NCBI RefSeq assembly: GCF_003991225.1
Contig: NZ_JTFC01000032.1
Span: 1-64,000, forward strand
Length of the DNA stretch: 64,000 nucleotides
From: Candidatus Kurthia intestinigallinarum
Lineage (GTDB): Bacteria > Bacillota > Bacilli > Bacillales_A > Planococcaceae
Direction: 5' to 3'
How positions within the stretch are numbered: position 1 is the stretch's first letter; each line of letters opens with the position of its first letter. Made by a program: the position numbers and the translations under genes. Shown one piece after another: positions 7,661 to 18,073 of this stretch. The notes below the pieces were generated by a model that had not been told where the DNA came from, did not search any database, and saw only the letters and a program-made list of their open reading frames with translations.

Positions 7661-8659
7661 ATGCCAAAGAAAAAATACATTACAAAAGAGAACGTTATTA
7701 TGTTTCCAGGTACGCTGGAACGTTTTAAGACGCAAGCGCATCATTATGCGGAAAATTATCAATATGACTTAGCTATTGAAGCGTTTGAAAAAGTGTTGGC
7801 GTATGAAGAGGGTGATGAGCAATTACTCAGTGCCTATGCTTTTTCATTATTTGAAGTGAAGCGTTTTGAAGAAGCCCGTGCCATTTGCGAAGAATTATTC
7901 GCGATGGGTACAGATATGTATATTGAAGTGATGGAGCTTTATTTATCAACTTGTATGGAATTACGTGAATTTCAACATGTGGAAGCTATTATTTCACAAT
8001 TGATGACGGAAAATGTTATTCCACCGCAATCATTCGAGCAATTTGAACATATTCGCGCCTTGAATGGTCGCATCGCGGCTTCTGAGCGTAACAAAGAAGA
8101 GCAAACGCATGTTGAAGAGCAACTAGATGAATCTAATTATTTACTCGATGCTTTTTTTGAACAATCTTTATTAAAACAAGTTCAATTACTACGTACCCTG
8201 CAACAAACGAATGTGCGTCCGATTGCGAAACGTTTAAAAAACATTATTGAATCAGAAGATGTTCATCCGATGGTGCAATCAATTGCGCTCTATATTTTGG
8301 TAGAGCAAGAAGTATCGATTTATGTAGAAGTATCAAAATTTGGTCACACAGAACTTGTTAATACGGCGACGCTTGTACTGCCTGAAAATATGGAAATTGT
8401 CGCTCGTGTACTAGAACTTGTCGAAAATAAGCTAGAACAAGAAGTTTCAACGTGTGACATGGTACAATATTTAATAGCGCGTCACGTGCTTGTTACGTAT
8501 CCGTTTGCATGGTTTGACTATGAGGCGGAAGAGCTCGTAGAAGGCTATATTGATTATGTACATCAGATGTTTGGCCACCCTGCACAAAGCAATTCCGAAT
8601 TGCAAAACTTTTTTGCAGAACTCGAAAAATTTTCAGAGCTCCCTGAAGCGCGAAAATGA
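7661..8659 (+). CDS. ysoA: Tetratricopeptide-repeat protein YsoA
   Basis: The protein is about 332 residues. After a basic start (MPKKKYITKEN) it has TPR-like helical repeats over residues 20-110 (HHYAENYQYDLAIEAFEKVL is one unit) and an acidic helical C-terminus. AAAGGAG at 7645-7651 sets the start at ATG 7661 rather than ATG 7634. It lies directly upstream of tig, the place of ysoA in B. subtilis. TPR arrays mediate protein contacts; the partner and function of YsoA are unknown. No signal peptide or membrane segment is visible. Confidence 0.8.
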   Translation: MPKKKYITKENVIMFPGTLERFKTQAHHYAENYQYDLAIEAFEKVLAYEEGDEQLLSAYAFSLFEVKRFEEARAICEELFAMGTDMYIEVMELYLSTCMELREFQHVEAIISQLMTENVIPPQSFEQFEHIRALNGRIAASERNKEEQTHVEEQLDESNYLLDAFFEQSLLKQVQLLRTLQQTNVRPIAKRLKNIIESEDVHPMVQSIALYILVEQEVSIYVEVSKFGHTELVNTATLVLPENMEIVARVLELVENKLEQEVSTCDMVQYLIARHVLVTYPFAWFDYEAEELVEGYIDYVHQMFGHPAQSNSELQNFFAELEKFSELPEARK

Positions 8660-8660
8660 G

Positions 8661-8688
8661 TTGAAAGTGAACGGAACTATGATATACT
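8661..8688 (+). promoter_or_regulatory. SigA-type promoter of tig
   Basis: TTGAAA (8661-8666) and TATACT (8683-8688) are separated by 16 bases and lie just after the ysoA stop, about 70 bases before the tig start. Confidence 0.7.
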
Positions 8689-8758
8689 AAAACAGTTATC
8701 AAATGAGCGGTAAAACACAATTTTAAGCTCTTTGAATTTAATTTTGGAGGTTATACAC

Positions 8759-10048
8759 ATGTCAGCAAAATGGGAAAAACAAGAAGGCAACAACGGTTTA
8801 TTAACAGTTGAAGTGCCAGCTGAAGAAGTAAATGCAGCATTAGATGCAGCATTCAAAAAAGTAGTAAAACAAATCAACGTACCAGGCTTCCGTAAAGGTA
8901 AAATGCCTCGCCAATTATTCGAGAAAAAATTCGGCGTAGAATCTTTATACCAAGATGCACTTGATATCTTACTACAAGCTAACTACACAAAAGCAATCGA
9001 TGAAACAGGTATCTCTCCAGTAGATCAACCAGAAATCGACTTCGCTCCAGATGCTCTAGGCAAAAACCAACCTTTCACTTTCACAGCGAAAGTTGTTGTT
9101 ATTCCTGAAGTAAAACTAGGCGACTACAAAGGCTTAGAAGTTTCTAAAGAATCTGTAGAAGTAACAGACGAAGAAGTTGAAGCAATCCTTGTTGAAAACC
9201 AAAAACGTCTTGCTGAATTAGTAGTAAAAGAAGATGGCGCTGTTGAAAACGGTGACACTGCTGTAATCGACTTCGAAGGCTTCCAAGATGGCGAAGCATT
9301 CGACGGTGGTAAAGGCGAAGATTACGCTTTAGAAATCGGTTCTAACTCATTCATCCCAGGCTTCGAAGAACAATTAATCGGTGCTAAAACTGGCGAAGAA
9401 AAAGAAGTAGAAGTTACTTTCCCAGAAGAATACCACGCTGCTGAATTAGCTGGTAAACCTGCTGTATTCAAAGTAACAGTTAAAGAAATCAAAGCTAAAG
9501 AACTTCCAGAATTAAACGATGACTTAGCTTCTGAAATCGACAGCGAAGTTGACACTTTAGACGCTTTACGCGCTAAATTAAAAGAAACTACTGCTAAACA
9601 AAAAGAAGAAGCTGTAGAAGGCAAATTACGTGACGATTTAGTAGAAGCTGCTGCTGCAAACGCTACAATCGACGTACCAGAAGCTATGGTTGAAACTGAA
9701 TTAAACCGTATGTTACAAGAGTTCAACCAACAACTTCAAATGCAAGGTTTAAACCTTGACTTCTACTACCAAATCTCAGGTACTGATGAAGCTTCATTCC
9801 GCGCTGAACGTAAAGAAGAAGCTGCACAACGCGTAAGCGTATCATTAGTATTAGATGCAATCGCTGAAGCTGAAGGCATCGAAGCTACTGAAGCTGACAT
9901 TGAAGCAGAACTTGCTAAAATGGCTGAACAATTCAAAATGACAGCTGACCAAATCACAGCTGCTCTAGGTGGTACTTCAATCATCACGCATGATGTAAAA
10001 GTACAAAAAACTGTTGAGTTCTTAGTTGAAAACGCTAAAATTGCTTAA
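8759..10048 (+). CDS. tig: Trigger factor, ribosome-associated chaperone and prolyl isomerase
   Basis: The 429-residue protein starts at ATG 8759 after TTTGGAGG. The ribosome-binding signature GFRKGKMPR is at residues 43-51. An FKBP-type peptidyl-prolyl isomerase domain follows at about 160-245, then the long helical C-terminal chaperone domain. It binds L23 at the polypeptide exit tunnel and shields nascent chains. It is strongly codon-biased toward frequent codons, fitting high expression. It has its own promoter and terminator and precedes clpX and lonA, a conserved protein-quality-control neighbourhood. Confidence 0.97.
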   Translation: MSAKWEKQEGNNGLLTVEVPAEEVNAALDAAFKKVVKQINVPGFRKGKMPRQLFEKKFGVESLYQDALDILLQANYTKAIDETGISPVDQPEIDFAPDALGKNQPFTFTAKVVVIPEVKLGDYKGLEVSKESVEVTDEEVEAILVENQKRLAELVVKEDGAVENGDTAVIDFEGFQDGEAFDGGKGEDYALEIGSNSFIPGFEEQLIGAKTGEEKEVEVTFPEEYHAAELAGKPAVFKVTVKEIKAKELPELNDDLASEIDSEVDTLDALRAKLKETTAKQKEEAVEGKLRDDLVEAAAANATIDVPEAMVETELNRMLQEFNQQLQMQGLNLDFYYQISGTDEASFRAERKEEAAQRVSVSLVLDAIAEAEGIEATEADIEAELAKMAEQFKMTADQITAALGGTSIITHDVKVQKTVEFLVENAKIA

Positions 10049-10080
10049 TCTTTCTTCTATAGAAGAATAAACATCAAAGA

Positions 10081-10112
10081 CAAGGTGCGGTTTTTTTCCG
10101 TACCTTGTTTTG
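10081..10112 (+). terminator. Intrinsic terminator of tig
   Basis: CAAGGTGCGG (10081-10090) pairs with CCGTACCTTG (10098-10107) with one mismatch across a T-rich loop, followed by TTTTG. A 16-bp palindrome, TTCTTCTATAGAAGAA, lies just upstream at 10051-10066. Confidence 0.85.
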
Positions 10113-10204
10113 TCATACATAGACGTATAAAGAGGAGTCATGGGCATTATAGTTGCTAAAACAGTAACTATCTTGTAACATTGGCTTGAATAGGGGTGAA
10201 ATAA

Positions 10205-11464
10205 TTGTTCAAATTTAATGATGAAACAGGCAATTTAAAATGTTCTTTCTGTGGGAAACCGCAAGAACAAGTGCGCAAGCTTGTGGCAGGTCCTGGTGTT
10301 TACATTTGTGATGAATGTATCGATCTTTGCTCTGAAATCGTAGTAGAAGAACTAGGCACAGAAGAAGAAGTAGAAATCAAAGATGTTCCAAAACCACAAG
10401 AAATTCGTACCATTTTGGATGATTATGTCATCGGTCAAGATCGTGCGAAAAAAGCCCTTTCTGTAGCAGTATATAACCACTACAAACGTGTTAATTCAAA
10501 TAGTAAAATTGATGATGTCGAATTGGCAAAATCAAACATCGTTTTAATCGGACCAACAGGTAGCGGTAAAACGTTATTAGCACAAACATTGGCTCGCATT
10601 ATTGATGTACCGTTCGCTATCGCAGACGCCACTTCATTAACTGAAGCTGGGTACGTTGGTGAAGACGTAGAAAATATTTTATTAAAATTAATTCAATCAG
10701 CTGATTATGATATTGAACGTGCACAAAAAGGGATTATCTATATTGATGAAATCGATAAAGTCGCACGTAAGTCTGAGAACCCATCCATTACACGTGATGT
10801 TTCTGGTGAAGGTGTACAACAAGCACTTCTAAAAATCTTAGAAGGTACAACTGCAAGCGTTCCACCACAAGGCGGTCGTAAGCATCCACATCAAGAATTT
10901 TTACAAATCGATACGACGAATATTTTATTCATCGTTGGTGGAGCATTTGATGGTATCGAACAAATCATCAAACGCCGCTTAGGTTCAAAAGTAATTGGCT
11001 TTGGTTCTGAACAGAAAAAAGTAGATGACGATAAGTTCATGCAATACTTGATTCCAGAAGACTTATTAAAATTCGGTTTAATTCCTGAATTTATTGGTCG
11101 TCTGCCAGTATTGGCTAGTCTTGAACAACTTGACGAGGCAGCGCTTGTTCAAATTTTAACAGAGCCTAAAAACTCGCTAACGAAGCAATATGTCAAAATG
11201 CTTGAGTTAGACGGTGTTGAGCTTGTATTTGAGAAAGAAGCGTTATTTGAAATCGCCAAAGAAGCAATCGAACGTAAAACAGGTGCTCGTGGTCTTCGTT
11301 CAATTATTGAAGATACGATGCTTGATGTCATGTTCGAATTACCTTCTCGTGAAGATGTTGTAAAATGCATTATCACAAAAGAAACACTACAAGATAAAGC
11401 ACGTCCGAAACTTATTTTAGAAGACGGAACTGAAGTTCAAGACGATGAAAAAACATCGGCATAA
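10205..11464 (+). CDS. clpX: ATP-dependent Clp protease ATP-binding subunit ClpX
   Basis: The 419-residue AAA+ unfoldase feeds substrates to ClpP. The N-terminal zinc-binding domain has C13, C16, C35 and C38. Walker A is GPTGSGKT (116-123), Walker B is IIYIDEID with D181 and E182, and the IGF loop that docks on ClpP is at 264-266. The start is a TTG at 10205 after AGGGGTGA, giving the family's usual MFKFNDE N-terminus. Length is normal. It is followed by its own terminator and then lonA; the lonB gene found at this place in Bacillus is absent. Confidence 0.97.
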   Translation: MFKFNDETGNLKCSFCGKPQEQVRKLVAGPGVYICDECIDLCSEIVVEELGTEEEVEIKDVPKPQEIRTILDDYVIGQDRAKKALSVAVYNHYKRVNSNSKIDDVELAKSNIVLIGPTGSGKTLLAQTLARIIDVPFAIADATSLTEAGYVGEDVENILLKLIQSADYDIERAQKGIIYIDEIDKVARKSENPSITRDVSGEGVQQALLKILEGTTASVPPQGGRKHPHQEFLQIDTTNILFIVGGAFDGIEQIIKRRLGSKVIGFGSEQKKVDDDKFMQYLIPEDLLKFGLIPEFIGRLPVLASLEQLDEAALVQILTEPKNSLTKQYVKMLELDGVELVFEKEALFEIAKEAIERKTGARGLRSIIEDTMLDVMFELPSREDVVKCIITKETLQDKARPKLILEDGTEVQDDEKTSA

Positions 11465-11479
11465 ACTTTAACAGCTTTT

Positions 11480-11525
11480 GCTGGCTTCGATTGTCTCAAT
11501 GAACGGTCGCAGCCAGCTTTTTTTC
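11480..11525 (+). terminator. Intrinsic terminator of clpX
   Basis: GCTGGCT (11480-11486) pairs with AGCCAGC (11511-11517), followed by a run of T. The loop is long. Confidence 0.8.
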
Positions 11526-11595
11526 TGTTTATATAACAAAAATGCAGTTCGATTTGCGGGTAAATTGAATATGCAATGATGGAGGTGGGCCCCGC

Positions 11596-13914
11596 ATGGT
11601 AGTTACACAACATATCCCAATGATTCCGCTACGTGGTCTCGTTGTATTCCCAAAAATGTCTTTACATATTGATGTAGGTCGTGAACGTTCGATGGCTGCT
11701 GTTGATGATGCAATGAAAGCAGATCAACTTGTTTTTTTAGTAACGCAAAAGCAAGCAGCTACTGAAAACCCAACACGCGAAGATTTTTACGCGATGGGCG
11801 TTGTTGCATACGTGAAGCAACTCGTAAAATTGCCCAATGATTCAATGCGTTTAATCGTTGAGGCAAAGTATCGTGCTTCTGTCACAGAAATGATTGAAGA
11901 GAATAGCGCAACTTTTGTAAATGTCGAAACTTTTGAAGATGACGCACAAGTAGATGTATTAGTCGAATCATTTATGCGTCTTGTAACCGACCAATTTTCT
12001 CGTTATGTGAAAATGAACGGTCGTATGTCTCCAGATTTAATCGATCATGCACAAGAGATTGATGAGCCGGGCCATTTAGCCGATTATATCGCGACACAAT
12101 TACCATTGAAAATGAAGGCGAAACAAGAGATTCTAGGTATTACAGATGTGCGTGAACGATTAGAAACGTTAATGAATCGCTTGCAAAATGAGCAAGAAAT
12201 TTTAGTTGTTGAAAAACGGATTAATAGTACGGTGAAGCGCGCGATGGAAAAAACACAAAAAGAGTTTTATCTACGTGAGCAAATGAAGGCAATTCAAAAA
12301 GAACTTGGCGATAAAGACGGCAAACAAAAAGATAGCGAAGCATTACGCGAAAAAATTCTTGATGCAGGTATGCCAGACGAAACTTTGAAAGTGGTTTTAA
12401 AGGAACTAGCACGCTATGAGGCGATTCCTGTCCAAGCTGCAGAGAGCAGTGTTATCCGAAATTATTTAGATTGGATGGTTGCAATTCCGTGGTCAAAAGC
12501 AACGAAAGACCGCCACAACCTGAAAAAAGCAGAGCAAATTTTGAATAAAGATCATGAAGGTCTTGAAAAAGTAAAAGAGCGTATTTTAGAATTCTTAGCG
12601 GTACAGCAATTAAAAGGCTCATTAAAAGGCCCGATTCTATGCTTAGTTGGTCCACCCGGTGTTGGTAAAACATCACTAGCACAATCAATTGCAAAATCAT
12701 TAAATCGTGAATTTGTCCGCATGTCACTAGGTGGTGTACGTGATGAATCTGAAATTCGTGGTCATCGCCGTACGTATGTAGGCGCGATGCCGGGACGTAT
12801 TATTCAAGGTATGAAAAAAGCTGGCACAACAAATCCTGTCTTCTTATTAGATGAAATTGATAAAATGGCGAATGACTTCCGCGGCGATCCTGCGGCGGCA
12901 ATGCTTGAAGTATTAGATCCCGAGCAAAATGGTACATTTAGTGATCACTTCATTGAAGAACCATACAATTTATCAAATGTGTTATTCGTTGCGACAGCAA
13001 ATGATTTAGGTGGCATTCCTGGTCCTTTACGTGACCGTATGGAAATCATTCAAATTGCTGGCTATACGGAGCTTGAAAAATTGGCGATTGCAAAAAATCA
13101 TTTAACACCTCGTCAAATCGAGGACCATGGTTTAACAAAATCACAAGTCCAAGTAAAAGAAGATGTGTTAAAAGATTTAATTCGTTATTATACACGCGAG
13201 GCAGGTGTAAGGGGCTTAAACCGCGTCATTGCAACGCTTTGTCGTAAGGCAGCAGGTACCATTGTGCGCGGCGATAAGAAAAAAGTCGTCTTTACAGCGA
13301 AAACATTAGAGGATATACTCGGAAAGCACCGTTTCCATTACGGACAAGCGAACGAAGAAAACCTTGTTGGTGTTGCAACAGGTCTTGCGTATACAACAGC
13401 TGGTGGCGATACGCTTCAAATCGAAGTGTCGATTTCACCAGGAGCAGGGAAAATTCAGTTAACAGGGAAACTTGGCGATGTTATGAAAGAGTCTGCACAA
13501 ACGGCGTTATCGTATGTGCGCTCACAACAAGAAAAGTATGATATTGCCGACGATTTCTTTGCGAAGCATGATGTGCATATTCACGTTCCAGAAGGTGCCG
13601 TACCAAAAGATGGTCCATCTGCTGGGGTGACGATGGTAACAGCATTAACATCTGCTATCACAAATACACCGATTCGTAAGGAAGTTGGTATGACCGGGGA
13701 AGTAACACTTCGCGGTCGCGTGCTACCAATTGGTGGCTTAAAGGAAAAATCGTTAAGTGCACACCGCGCTGGTTTAACAACGATTATTATTCCAAAACAA
13801 AACGAACGCGATTTAGATGATATTCCACAAAGCGTGCGTGATGAATTAACATTCCACGCCGTATCGAACGTGGAGGACGTACTAGCAATCGCTTTAGACG
13901 GAGGAAACAATTAA
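11596..13914 (+). CDS. lonA: ATP-dependent protease La (Lon)
   Basis: The 772-residue protein has the three parts of LonA: an N-terminal substrate-binding domain (PMIPLRGLVVFPKM at the start), an AAA+ module with Walker A GPPGVGKTS near residue 352, and a C-terminal serine protease domain. The catalytic serine is in PKDGPSAGVTM (about residue 675) and the lysine in GGLKEKSLSAHR (about residue 718). It degrades misfolded and regulatory proteins in the cytoplasm. The start is ATG 11596 after GGAGGTGG. The next gene, ysxC, begins at the base after its stop, so the two are translationally coupled. Confidence 0.97.
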   Translation: MVVTQHIPMIPLRGLVVFPKMSLHIDVGRERSMAAVDDAMKADQLVFLVTQKQAATENPTREDFYAMGVVAYVKQLVKLPNDSMRLIVEAKYRASVTEMIEENSATFVNVETFEDDAQVDVLVESFMRLVTDQFSRYVKMNGRMSPDLIDHAQEIDEPGHLADYIATQLPLKMKAKQEILGITDVRERLETLMNRLQNEQEILVVEKRINSTVKRAMEKTQKEFYLREQMKAIQKELGDKDGKQKDSEALREKILDAGMPDETLKVVLKELARYEAIPVQAAESSVIRNYLDWMVAIPWSKATKDRHNLKKAEQILNKDHEGLEKVKERILEFLAVQQLKGSLKGPILCLVGPPGVGKTSLAQSIAKSLNREFVRMSLGGVRDESEIRGHRRTYVGAMPGRIIQGMKKAGTTNPVFLLDEIDKMANDFRGDPAAAMLEVLDPEQNGTFSDHFIEEPYNLSNVLFVATANDLGGIPGPLRDRMEIIQIAGYTELEKLAIAKNHLTPRQIEDHGLTKSQVQVKEDVLKDLIRYYTREAGVRGLNRVIATLCRKAAGTIVRGDKKKVVFTAKTLEDILGKHRFHYGQANEENLVGVATGLAYTTAGGDTLQIEVSISPGAGKIQLTGKLGDVMKESAQTALSYVRSQQEKYDIADDFFAKHDVHIHVPEGAVPKDGPSAGVTMVTALTSAITNTPIRKEVGMTGEVTLRGRVLPIGGLKEKSLSAHRAGLTTIIIPKQNERDLDDIPQSVRDELTFHAVSNVEDVLAIALDGGNN

Positions 13915-14544
13915 ATGAAAGTCCATAATGTAGATATGATAATGAGTGCGGTTCGACCTGAGCAGTACCCAGAGGAAGGCTACCCAGAATTTGCGCTAGC
14001 AGGACGTTCAAATGTAGGGAAATCTTCATTTATTAACCGCATGATTGGTCGTAAAGCATTGGCGCGTATTTCAGCGAAACCTGGTAAAACGCAAACGCTT
14101 AATTTCTATAAAATCGAAGAGCAATTATTTTTTGTCGATGTACCAGGATATGGCTATGCGAAAGTATCAAAAAGCGAGCGTGAAGCATGGGGTAAAATGA
14201 TTGAGACGTATTTAACAGCGCGTCGTCAATTAAAAGCCGTTGTGCAAATCATTGACTTGCGCCATGAACCAACAGATGATGACTGTATGATGTATGATTT
14301 CTTAAAACATTATGAAATCCCAACAATTATCATTGCCACAAAAGCGGATAAAGTGAAAAAAGGGAAATGGGAACATAATAAAAAAGTGATCAAAGAAGTA
14401 CTTGATATGGACCCACGTGACCCAATTATCTTATTCTCTTCTGAAACAGGTAAAGGGTATGACCAAGCATGGGAAGAAATTGAAAAATATCTAGGTGAAG
14501 ATTTAGAAGATGTTGATTTAGATACAACAAATATGAAAAAGTAA
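13915..14544 (+). CDS. ysxC: Ribosome biogenesis GTP-binding protein YsxC/EngB
   Basis: This 209-residue TrmE-Era-like GTPase has G1 GRSNVGKSS (residues 30-38), G3 DVPGYGYA and G4 TKADK. EngB acts in late assembly of the 50S subunit and is essential in B. subtilis. It directly abuts lonA with no spacer, as in B. subtilis. A terminator separates it from the haem operon. Length and motifs are standard. Confidence 0.96.
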   Translation: MKVHNVDMIMSAVRPEQYPEEGYPEFALAGRSNVGKSSFINRMIGRKALARISAKPGKTQTLNFYKIEEQLFFVDVPGYGYAKVSKSEREAWGKMIETYLTARRQLKAVVQIIDLRHEPTDDDCMMYDFLKHYEIPTIIIATKADKVKKGKWEHNKKVIKEVLDMDPRDPIILFSSETGKGYDQAWEEIEKYLGEDLEDVDLDTTNMKK

Positions 14545-14549
14545 CAAAG

Positions 14550-14587
14550 AGCAGGGGTATCCAATAAGGATGCAGCCTGCTTTTTTG
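14550..14587 (+). terminator. Intrinsic terminator of lonA-ysxC
   Basis: AGCAGG (14550-14555) pairs with CCTGCT (14576-14581), with an inner pairing of TATCC and GGATG, followed by a T run. Confidence 0.85.
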
Positions 14588-14685
14588 TTGTCAAATGTTT
14601 TTTGAAAGTGGAATTGGGAAGTGAAGGGAAGAGAGAAATAATTGTGACGGCTTCGTGAAGTTCCCTTCATTTCAAGACAATAAGG

Positions 14686-14734
14686 TTGAAATTTTAGGTG
14701 ATAACGAGTATATTCTTAATTAGAATAATTATAA
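14686..14734 (+). promoter_or_regulatory. hem operon promoter with PerR-type operator
   Basis: TTGAAA (14686-14691) and TATATT (14709-14714) are 17 bases apart. Directly behind lies TTAGAATAATTATAA (14720-14734), matching the PerR box TTATAATnATTATAA at all but one defined position and overlapping the expected transcription start. In B. subtilis hemAXCDBL is repressed by PerR, the iron-dependent peroxide sensor. A second TATAAT at 14799-14804 may be an additional promoter nearer the gene. Confidence 0.75.
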
Positions 14735-14840
14735 TTAAACAATAGAACAATGCACATAGGACATAAAAAAAGAAGCAGTTTCTCAAGATGGACTATGCTA
14801 TAATAGAGAAGTTAATTTGAACGTGAGAGGTGTATTATTC

Positions 14841-16196
14841 ATGCATACCCTAGTAGTAGGCTTGAACTATAAAACAGCTCCCGTCGAAATCCGTGAAAAA
14901 TTTTCGTTTGCTGATGGTACGTTAGCGGATGCGATGAGAGCATTACAAGGACAAAAAAGCATTTTAGAAAACGTAATCGTATCGACATGCAATCGCACAG
15001 AAATCTATGCAGTTGTCGACCAAGTACATACAGGTCGCCATTTTGTGAAGCAATTTTTAGCTACGTGGTTCCGTATGCCAGTGGAAAGCTTCGAACCACA
15101 TTTATATATTCGCGAAGACGATGCATCGCTAAATCATTTATTTAAAGTGACAGCGGGAATTGATTCGATGGTACTTGGCGAAACACAAATTTTAGGCCAA
15201 GTAAAAAGCAGCTTTTTAGAAGCGCAACAAATTGGTACAACAGGTACGATTTTTAATCATGTCTTCAAACAGAGCGTGACATTTGCGAAGAAAGCGCATG
15301 ACGAAACAAGCATTGGTGAAAATGCTGTGTCTGTATCGTATGCAGCTGTAGAGCTTGCAAAAAAAATCTTCGGTTCATTAAAGAAAAAACATATCGCGAT
15401 TTTAGGCGCTGGTAAAATGGGCGAGCTTGCGATGGAAAACTTATATGGCAGTGGTGTCGGTCAAGTAACGGTTATTAACCGTACATTTGAAAAAGCAGAA
15501 TCACTTGCAGCAAAGTTCCATGGTGAAGCGAAATCGATGCAGGAATTACAATGTACGCTATTAGATGCGGATATTTTAATTACTTCAACAGGTGCTACGA
15601 GCTATGTTATTGACCGTGAGTTAATGGAATTTGTGGATAGTATGCGTAAAGGTAAACCGCTATTTATGGTAGATATCGCCGTACCACGTGATATCGATCC
15701 AACTGTAGGCGAGCTTGAAAATATTTTCTTATACGACATTGATGATTTACATGGTATCGTAGAGGCGAACTTAGCAGAGCGTGAACGTGCAGCTATGCAA
15801 ATTACAAACATGATTGATGGCGAGCTAGATGAAATTAATGAATGGGTTGGTCAACTTGGTGTTGTACCAGTCATTTCAGCATTGCGTGCAAAGGCGAATA
15901 TCATTCAACAAGAAACGATGAAGAGCATTGAAAATAAAATGCCTGATTTAACAGATCGCGAGCGTAAAGTATTGAGCAAACATACAAAATCAATCGTCAA
16001 TCAGTTGTTGAAAGAACCAATTCTTCAAGCAAAAGAGCTTGCAGGTGAAGCAAATGCAAAAGAGCAATTGGCATTATTCGAGCGTATTTTTGGGATTGAA
16101 GAGGCTGTCGAACTAGAAAAAGAAAAGCATCAATTAGCGGAAAAAGAACGCCGTGTTAAAGCGACAATTGACCAAACAAATTTACTATTTAATTAA
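14841..16196 (+). CDS. hemA: Glutamyl-tRNA reductase
   Basis: The enzyme reduces glutamyl-tRNA to glutamate-1-semialdehyde, the first committed step of the C5 haem pathway. The catalytic cysteine is C50 in VSTCNRTE. An NADPH-binding fold with GAGKMGE lies near residue 195, and the C-terminal part forms a helical dimerisation domain. ATG 14841, preceded by GAGAGGTG, gives the family's normal [19 protein letters not shown] start; an ATG-less extension from 14817 is unlikely. It is 451 residues long. It heads the hem operon; a terminator-like hairpin separates it from hemX. Confidence 0.96.
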   Translation: MHTLVVGLNYKTAPVEIREKFSFADGTLADAMRALQGQKSILENVIVSTCNRTEIYAVVDQVHTGRHFVKQFLATWFRMPVESFEPHLYIREDDASLNHLFKVTAGIDSMVLGETQILGQVKSSFLEAQQIGTTGTIFNHVFKQSVTFAKKAHDETSIGENAVSVSYAAVELAKKIFGSLKKKHIAILGAGKMGELAMENLYGSGVGQVTVINRTFEKAESLAAKFHGEAKSMQELQCTLLDADILITSTGATSYVIDRELMEFVDSMRKGKPLFMVDIAVPRDIDPTVGELENIFLYDIDDLHGIVEANLAERERAAMQITNMIDGELDEINEWVGQLGVVPVISALRAKANIIQQETMKSIENKMPDLTDRERKVLSKHTKSIVNQLLKEPILQAKELAGEANAKEQLALFERIFGIEEAVELEKEKHQLAEKERRVKATIDQTNLLFN

Positions 16197-16207
16197 ATCT
16201 TTTTGCG

Positions 16208-16257
16208 AGCGTTTTCGTATCTATATGTTAAACTTGTAGATATGAGGGCGCTTTTTT
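16208..16257 (+). terminator. Terminator-like hairpin between hemA and hemX
   Basis: AGCG (16208-16211) pairs with CGCT (16249-16252), and TATCTA (16218-16223) with TAGATA (16237-16242). The six bases between these blocks on each arm can pair with G-U wobbles, giving a 16-bp stem followed by six T. It lies inside the hem operon, so it may attenuate rather than fully stop transcription. Confidence 0.6.
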
Positions 16258-16290
16258 GTGCAATTTAGTTAAGTAGCAGAAGGAGATCTT

Positions 16291-17121
16291 ATGACGGATA
16301 TGACGATGACAAGGCTACATGAAATAATGGTCATCATCTATGCCATTAGCCTTGTCTTTTATTTCATTGATTATTGGAAAAAGAACAGGCGGTTATACCG
16401 TTATGCCTTTTGGGGTGTCTCAATTGTGTGGTTGCTGCAAACTGCTTTTTTAGCGCTTTATATTTGGGAAACACATCGCTTCCCCGTACTGACGTTATTT
16501 GAGGGCATTTATTTTTATGCTTGGTTGCTTGTAGCTATCTCCATTGCGATGCATTGTATATTTAAATTAGATTTACCGGTTATTTTAATTAATGTCGTTG
16601 GTTTTTGCTTTATGGTTGTGCATACATTTGCACCAAACGAACTTGCACCGTCACCTGTAAGTGACACACTTGTGTCAGAACTACTTGTGATTCATATTAT
16701 GTTTGCGATTATGTCATATGGTGCTTTTACAATTGGTTTTGTTTTTGCGATGTTGTATATTGTTTTGCATAATGTATTAAAAAGTAAAAAATGGCCAAAA
16801 CAATTTTCACGCTTACCATCGTTAGCGCAGGCAGAGAGCGGTATGAGCTACACGATTTATTGTGGCCTTCCATTGCTTGGCATTAGTCTGATTTTAGGGA
16901 TGATGTGGGCATATATTGCATTACCAGATTTGAAGTTCTGGGATATTAAAATTCTAGGCTCTTTCATTTCATTATTTATGTATTCGATTATTATTTATAG
17001 AAACCAAAAAGGAAAGTTATATGCGACAAAATATGCGTGGGCAAATGTGTATGCGTTTTTATTCATACTCATCAATTTCTTCCTAGGCAGTCGTTTTTCA
17101 GCATTCCATTTTTGGTATTAA
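16291..17121 (+). CDS. hemX: HemX, membrane protein of the haem operon (CcsA-like)
   Basis: The 276-residue integral membrane protein has about eight predicted hydrophobic segments and belongs to the cytochrome c assembly (CcsA/CcmC-like) superfamily. A conserved HxxxAxxxYGAF-type stretch is present as HIMFAIMSYGAFT. In B. subtilis HemX lowers the level of HemA, giving feedback on haem synthesis. It lies between hemA and hemC as expected. AGAAGGAGATCTT precedes ATG 16291. The last residues include SRFSAFHFWY. Confidence 0.92.
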   Translation: MTDMTMTRLHEIMVIIYAISLVFYFIDYWKKNRRLYRYAFWGVSIVWLLQTAFLALYIWETHRFPVLTLFEGIYFYAWLLVAISIAMHCIFKLDLPVILINVVGFCFMVVHTFAPNELAPSPVSDTLVSELLVIHIMFAIMSYGAFTIGFVFAMLYIVLHNVLKSKKWPKQFSRLPSLAQAESGMSYTIYCGLPLLGISLILGMMWAYIALPDLKFWDIKILGSFISLFMYSIIIYRNQKGKLYATKYAWANVYAFLFILINFFLGSRFSAFHFWY

Positions 17122-17137
17122 GAGAGGTTGAATTATT

Positions 17138-18073
17138 TTGCGTAAAATTATCGTAGGTTCAAGAAGAAGTAAATTAGCATTAACTCAAACAAATTGGTTT
17201 ATCGAGCAATTGAAACAAGCAGGTGTGCCATTTGAATTTGAAGTGAAAGAAATTGTCACAAAAGGGGATCGCATTTTAGATGTGCAATTATCTAAAGTAG
17301 GCGGCAAAGGCTTATTCGTAAAAGAAATCGAACAAGCTTTATACGACAAAGAAATCGACTTTGCTGTACACAGCATGAAAGATATGCCGGCTGTATTGCC
17401 AGAAGGCTTAGTCATTGGTTGTATTCCAAAACGTGAAGATCCACGCGATGCATTTATTTCTGTCGGTCACGTAAAATTCGCAGACTTACCACAAGGAGCG
17501 GTAGTCGGAACGTCAAGCTTACGTCGTAGTTCACAGCTTTTAAAAGCACGTCCTGACTTAAAGATTAAATGGATTCGTGGGAATGTTGATACTCGTTTAC
17601 AAAAGCTTGAAACAGAAGAGTACGATGCGATTATTTTAGCGGCCTCTGGTTTAAATCGTCTAGGCTGGTCAAATGATGTTGTTACAGAATATTTAGAGCC
17701 AGAAATTTGTCTTCCAGCAGTCGCACAGGGCTCACTTGGTATTGAGTGCCGTGGGGATGATACGGAATTATTACAAGAGCTTGCGAAATTAACCGACAAA
17801 GCAACATGGGAAACAGCACACGCTGAACGCGCCTTCCTTGCAGCAATGGATGGCGGCTGCCAAGTGCCAATCGCTGGCTATGCAACGTATGAAAATGAAG
17901 AGATTCATTTTACAGGTCTTGTAGCGGCACCGGATGCTTCTGAGTTTTACGAGGATTCTGCGACATCTAAAAATGCAGAAGAAGCAGGAAAAGCAGTAGC
18001 GAAAATTTTAACAGAGCAAGGTGCTTACGAGTTAATTGAACGCGTAAAGGCTGAGCAAAATGAACAACACTAA
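17138..18073 (+). CDS. hemC: Porphobilinogen deaminase (hydroxymethylbilane synthase)
   Basis: The enzyme joins four porphobilinogens into hydroxymethylbilane. The dipyrromethane cofactor attaches to C241 in [12 protein letters not shown]. The N-terminus has [15 protein letters not shown], the usual substrate-binding start. It has 311 residues, normal for the family. TTG at 17138 follows AGAGAGGTTG. Its last 14 bases overlap the start of hemD, which implies translational coupling. Confidence 0.97.
   Translation: MRKIIVGSRRSKLALTQTNWFIEQLKQAGVPFEFEVKEIVTKGDRILDVQLSKVGGKGLFVKEIEQALYDKEIDFAVHSMKDMPAVLPEGLVIGCIPKREDPRDAFISVGHVKFADLPQGAVVGTSSLRRSSQLLKARPDLKIKWIRGNVDTRLQKLETEEYDAIILAASGLNRLGWSNDVVTEYLEPEICLPAVAQGSLGIECRGDDTELLQELAKLTDKATWETAHAERAFLAAMDGGCQVPIAGYATYENEEIHFTGLVAAPDASEFYEDSATSKNAEEAGKAVAKILTEQGAYELIERVKAEQNEQH

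Noticed and set aside
9322-9726. Long open frames antisense to tig and other genes
   Set aside because: They are mirror frames caused by the codon bias of highly expressed genes, with no ribosome sites or family motifs.
10051-10066. TTCTTCTATAGAAGAA palindrome after tig
   Set aside because: It overlaps the region just before the tig terminator and has no promoter nearby; it is probably part of the 3' untranslated end.
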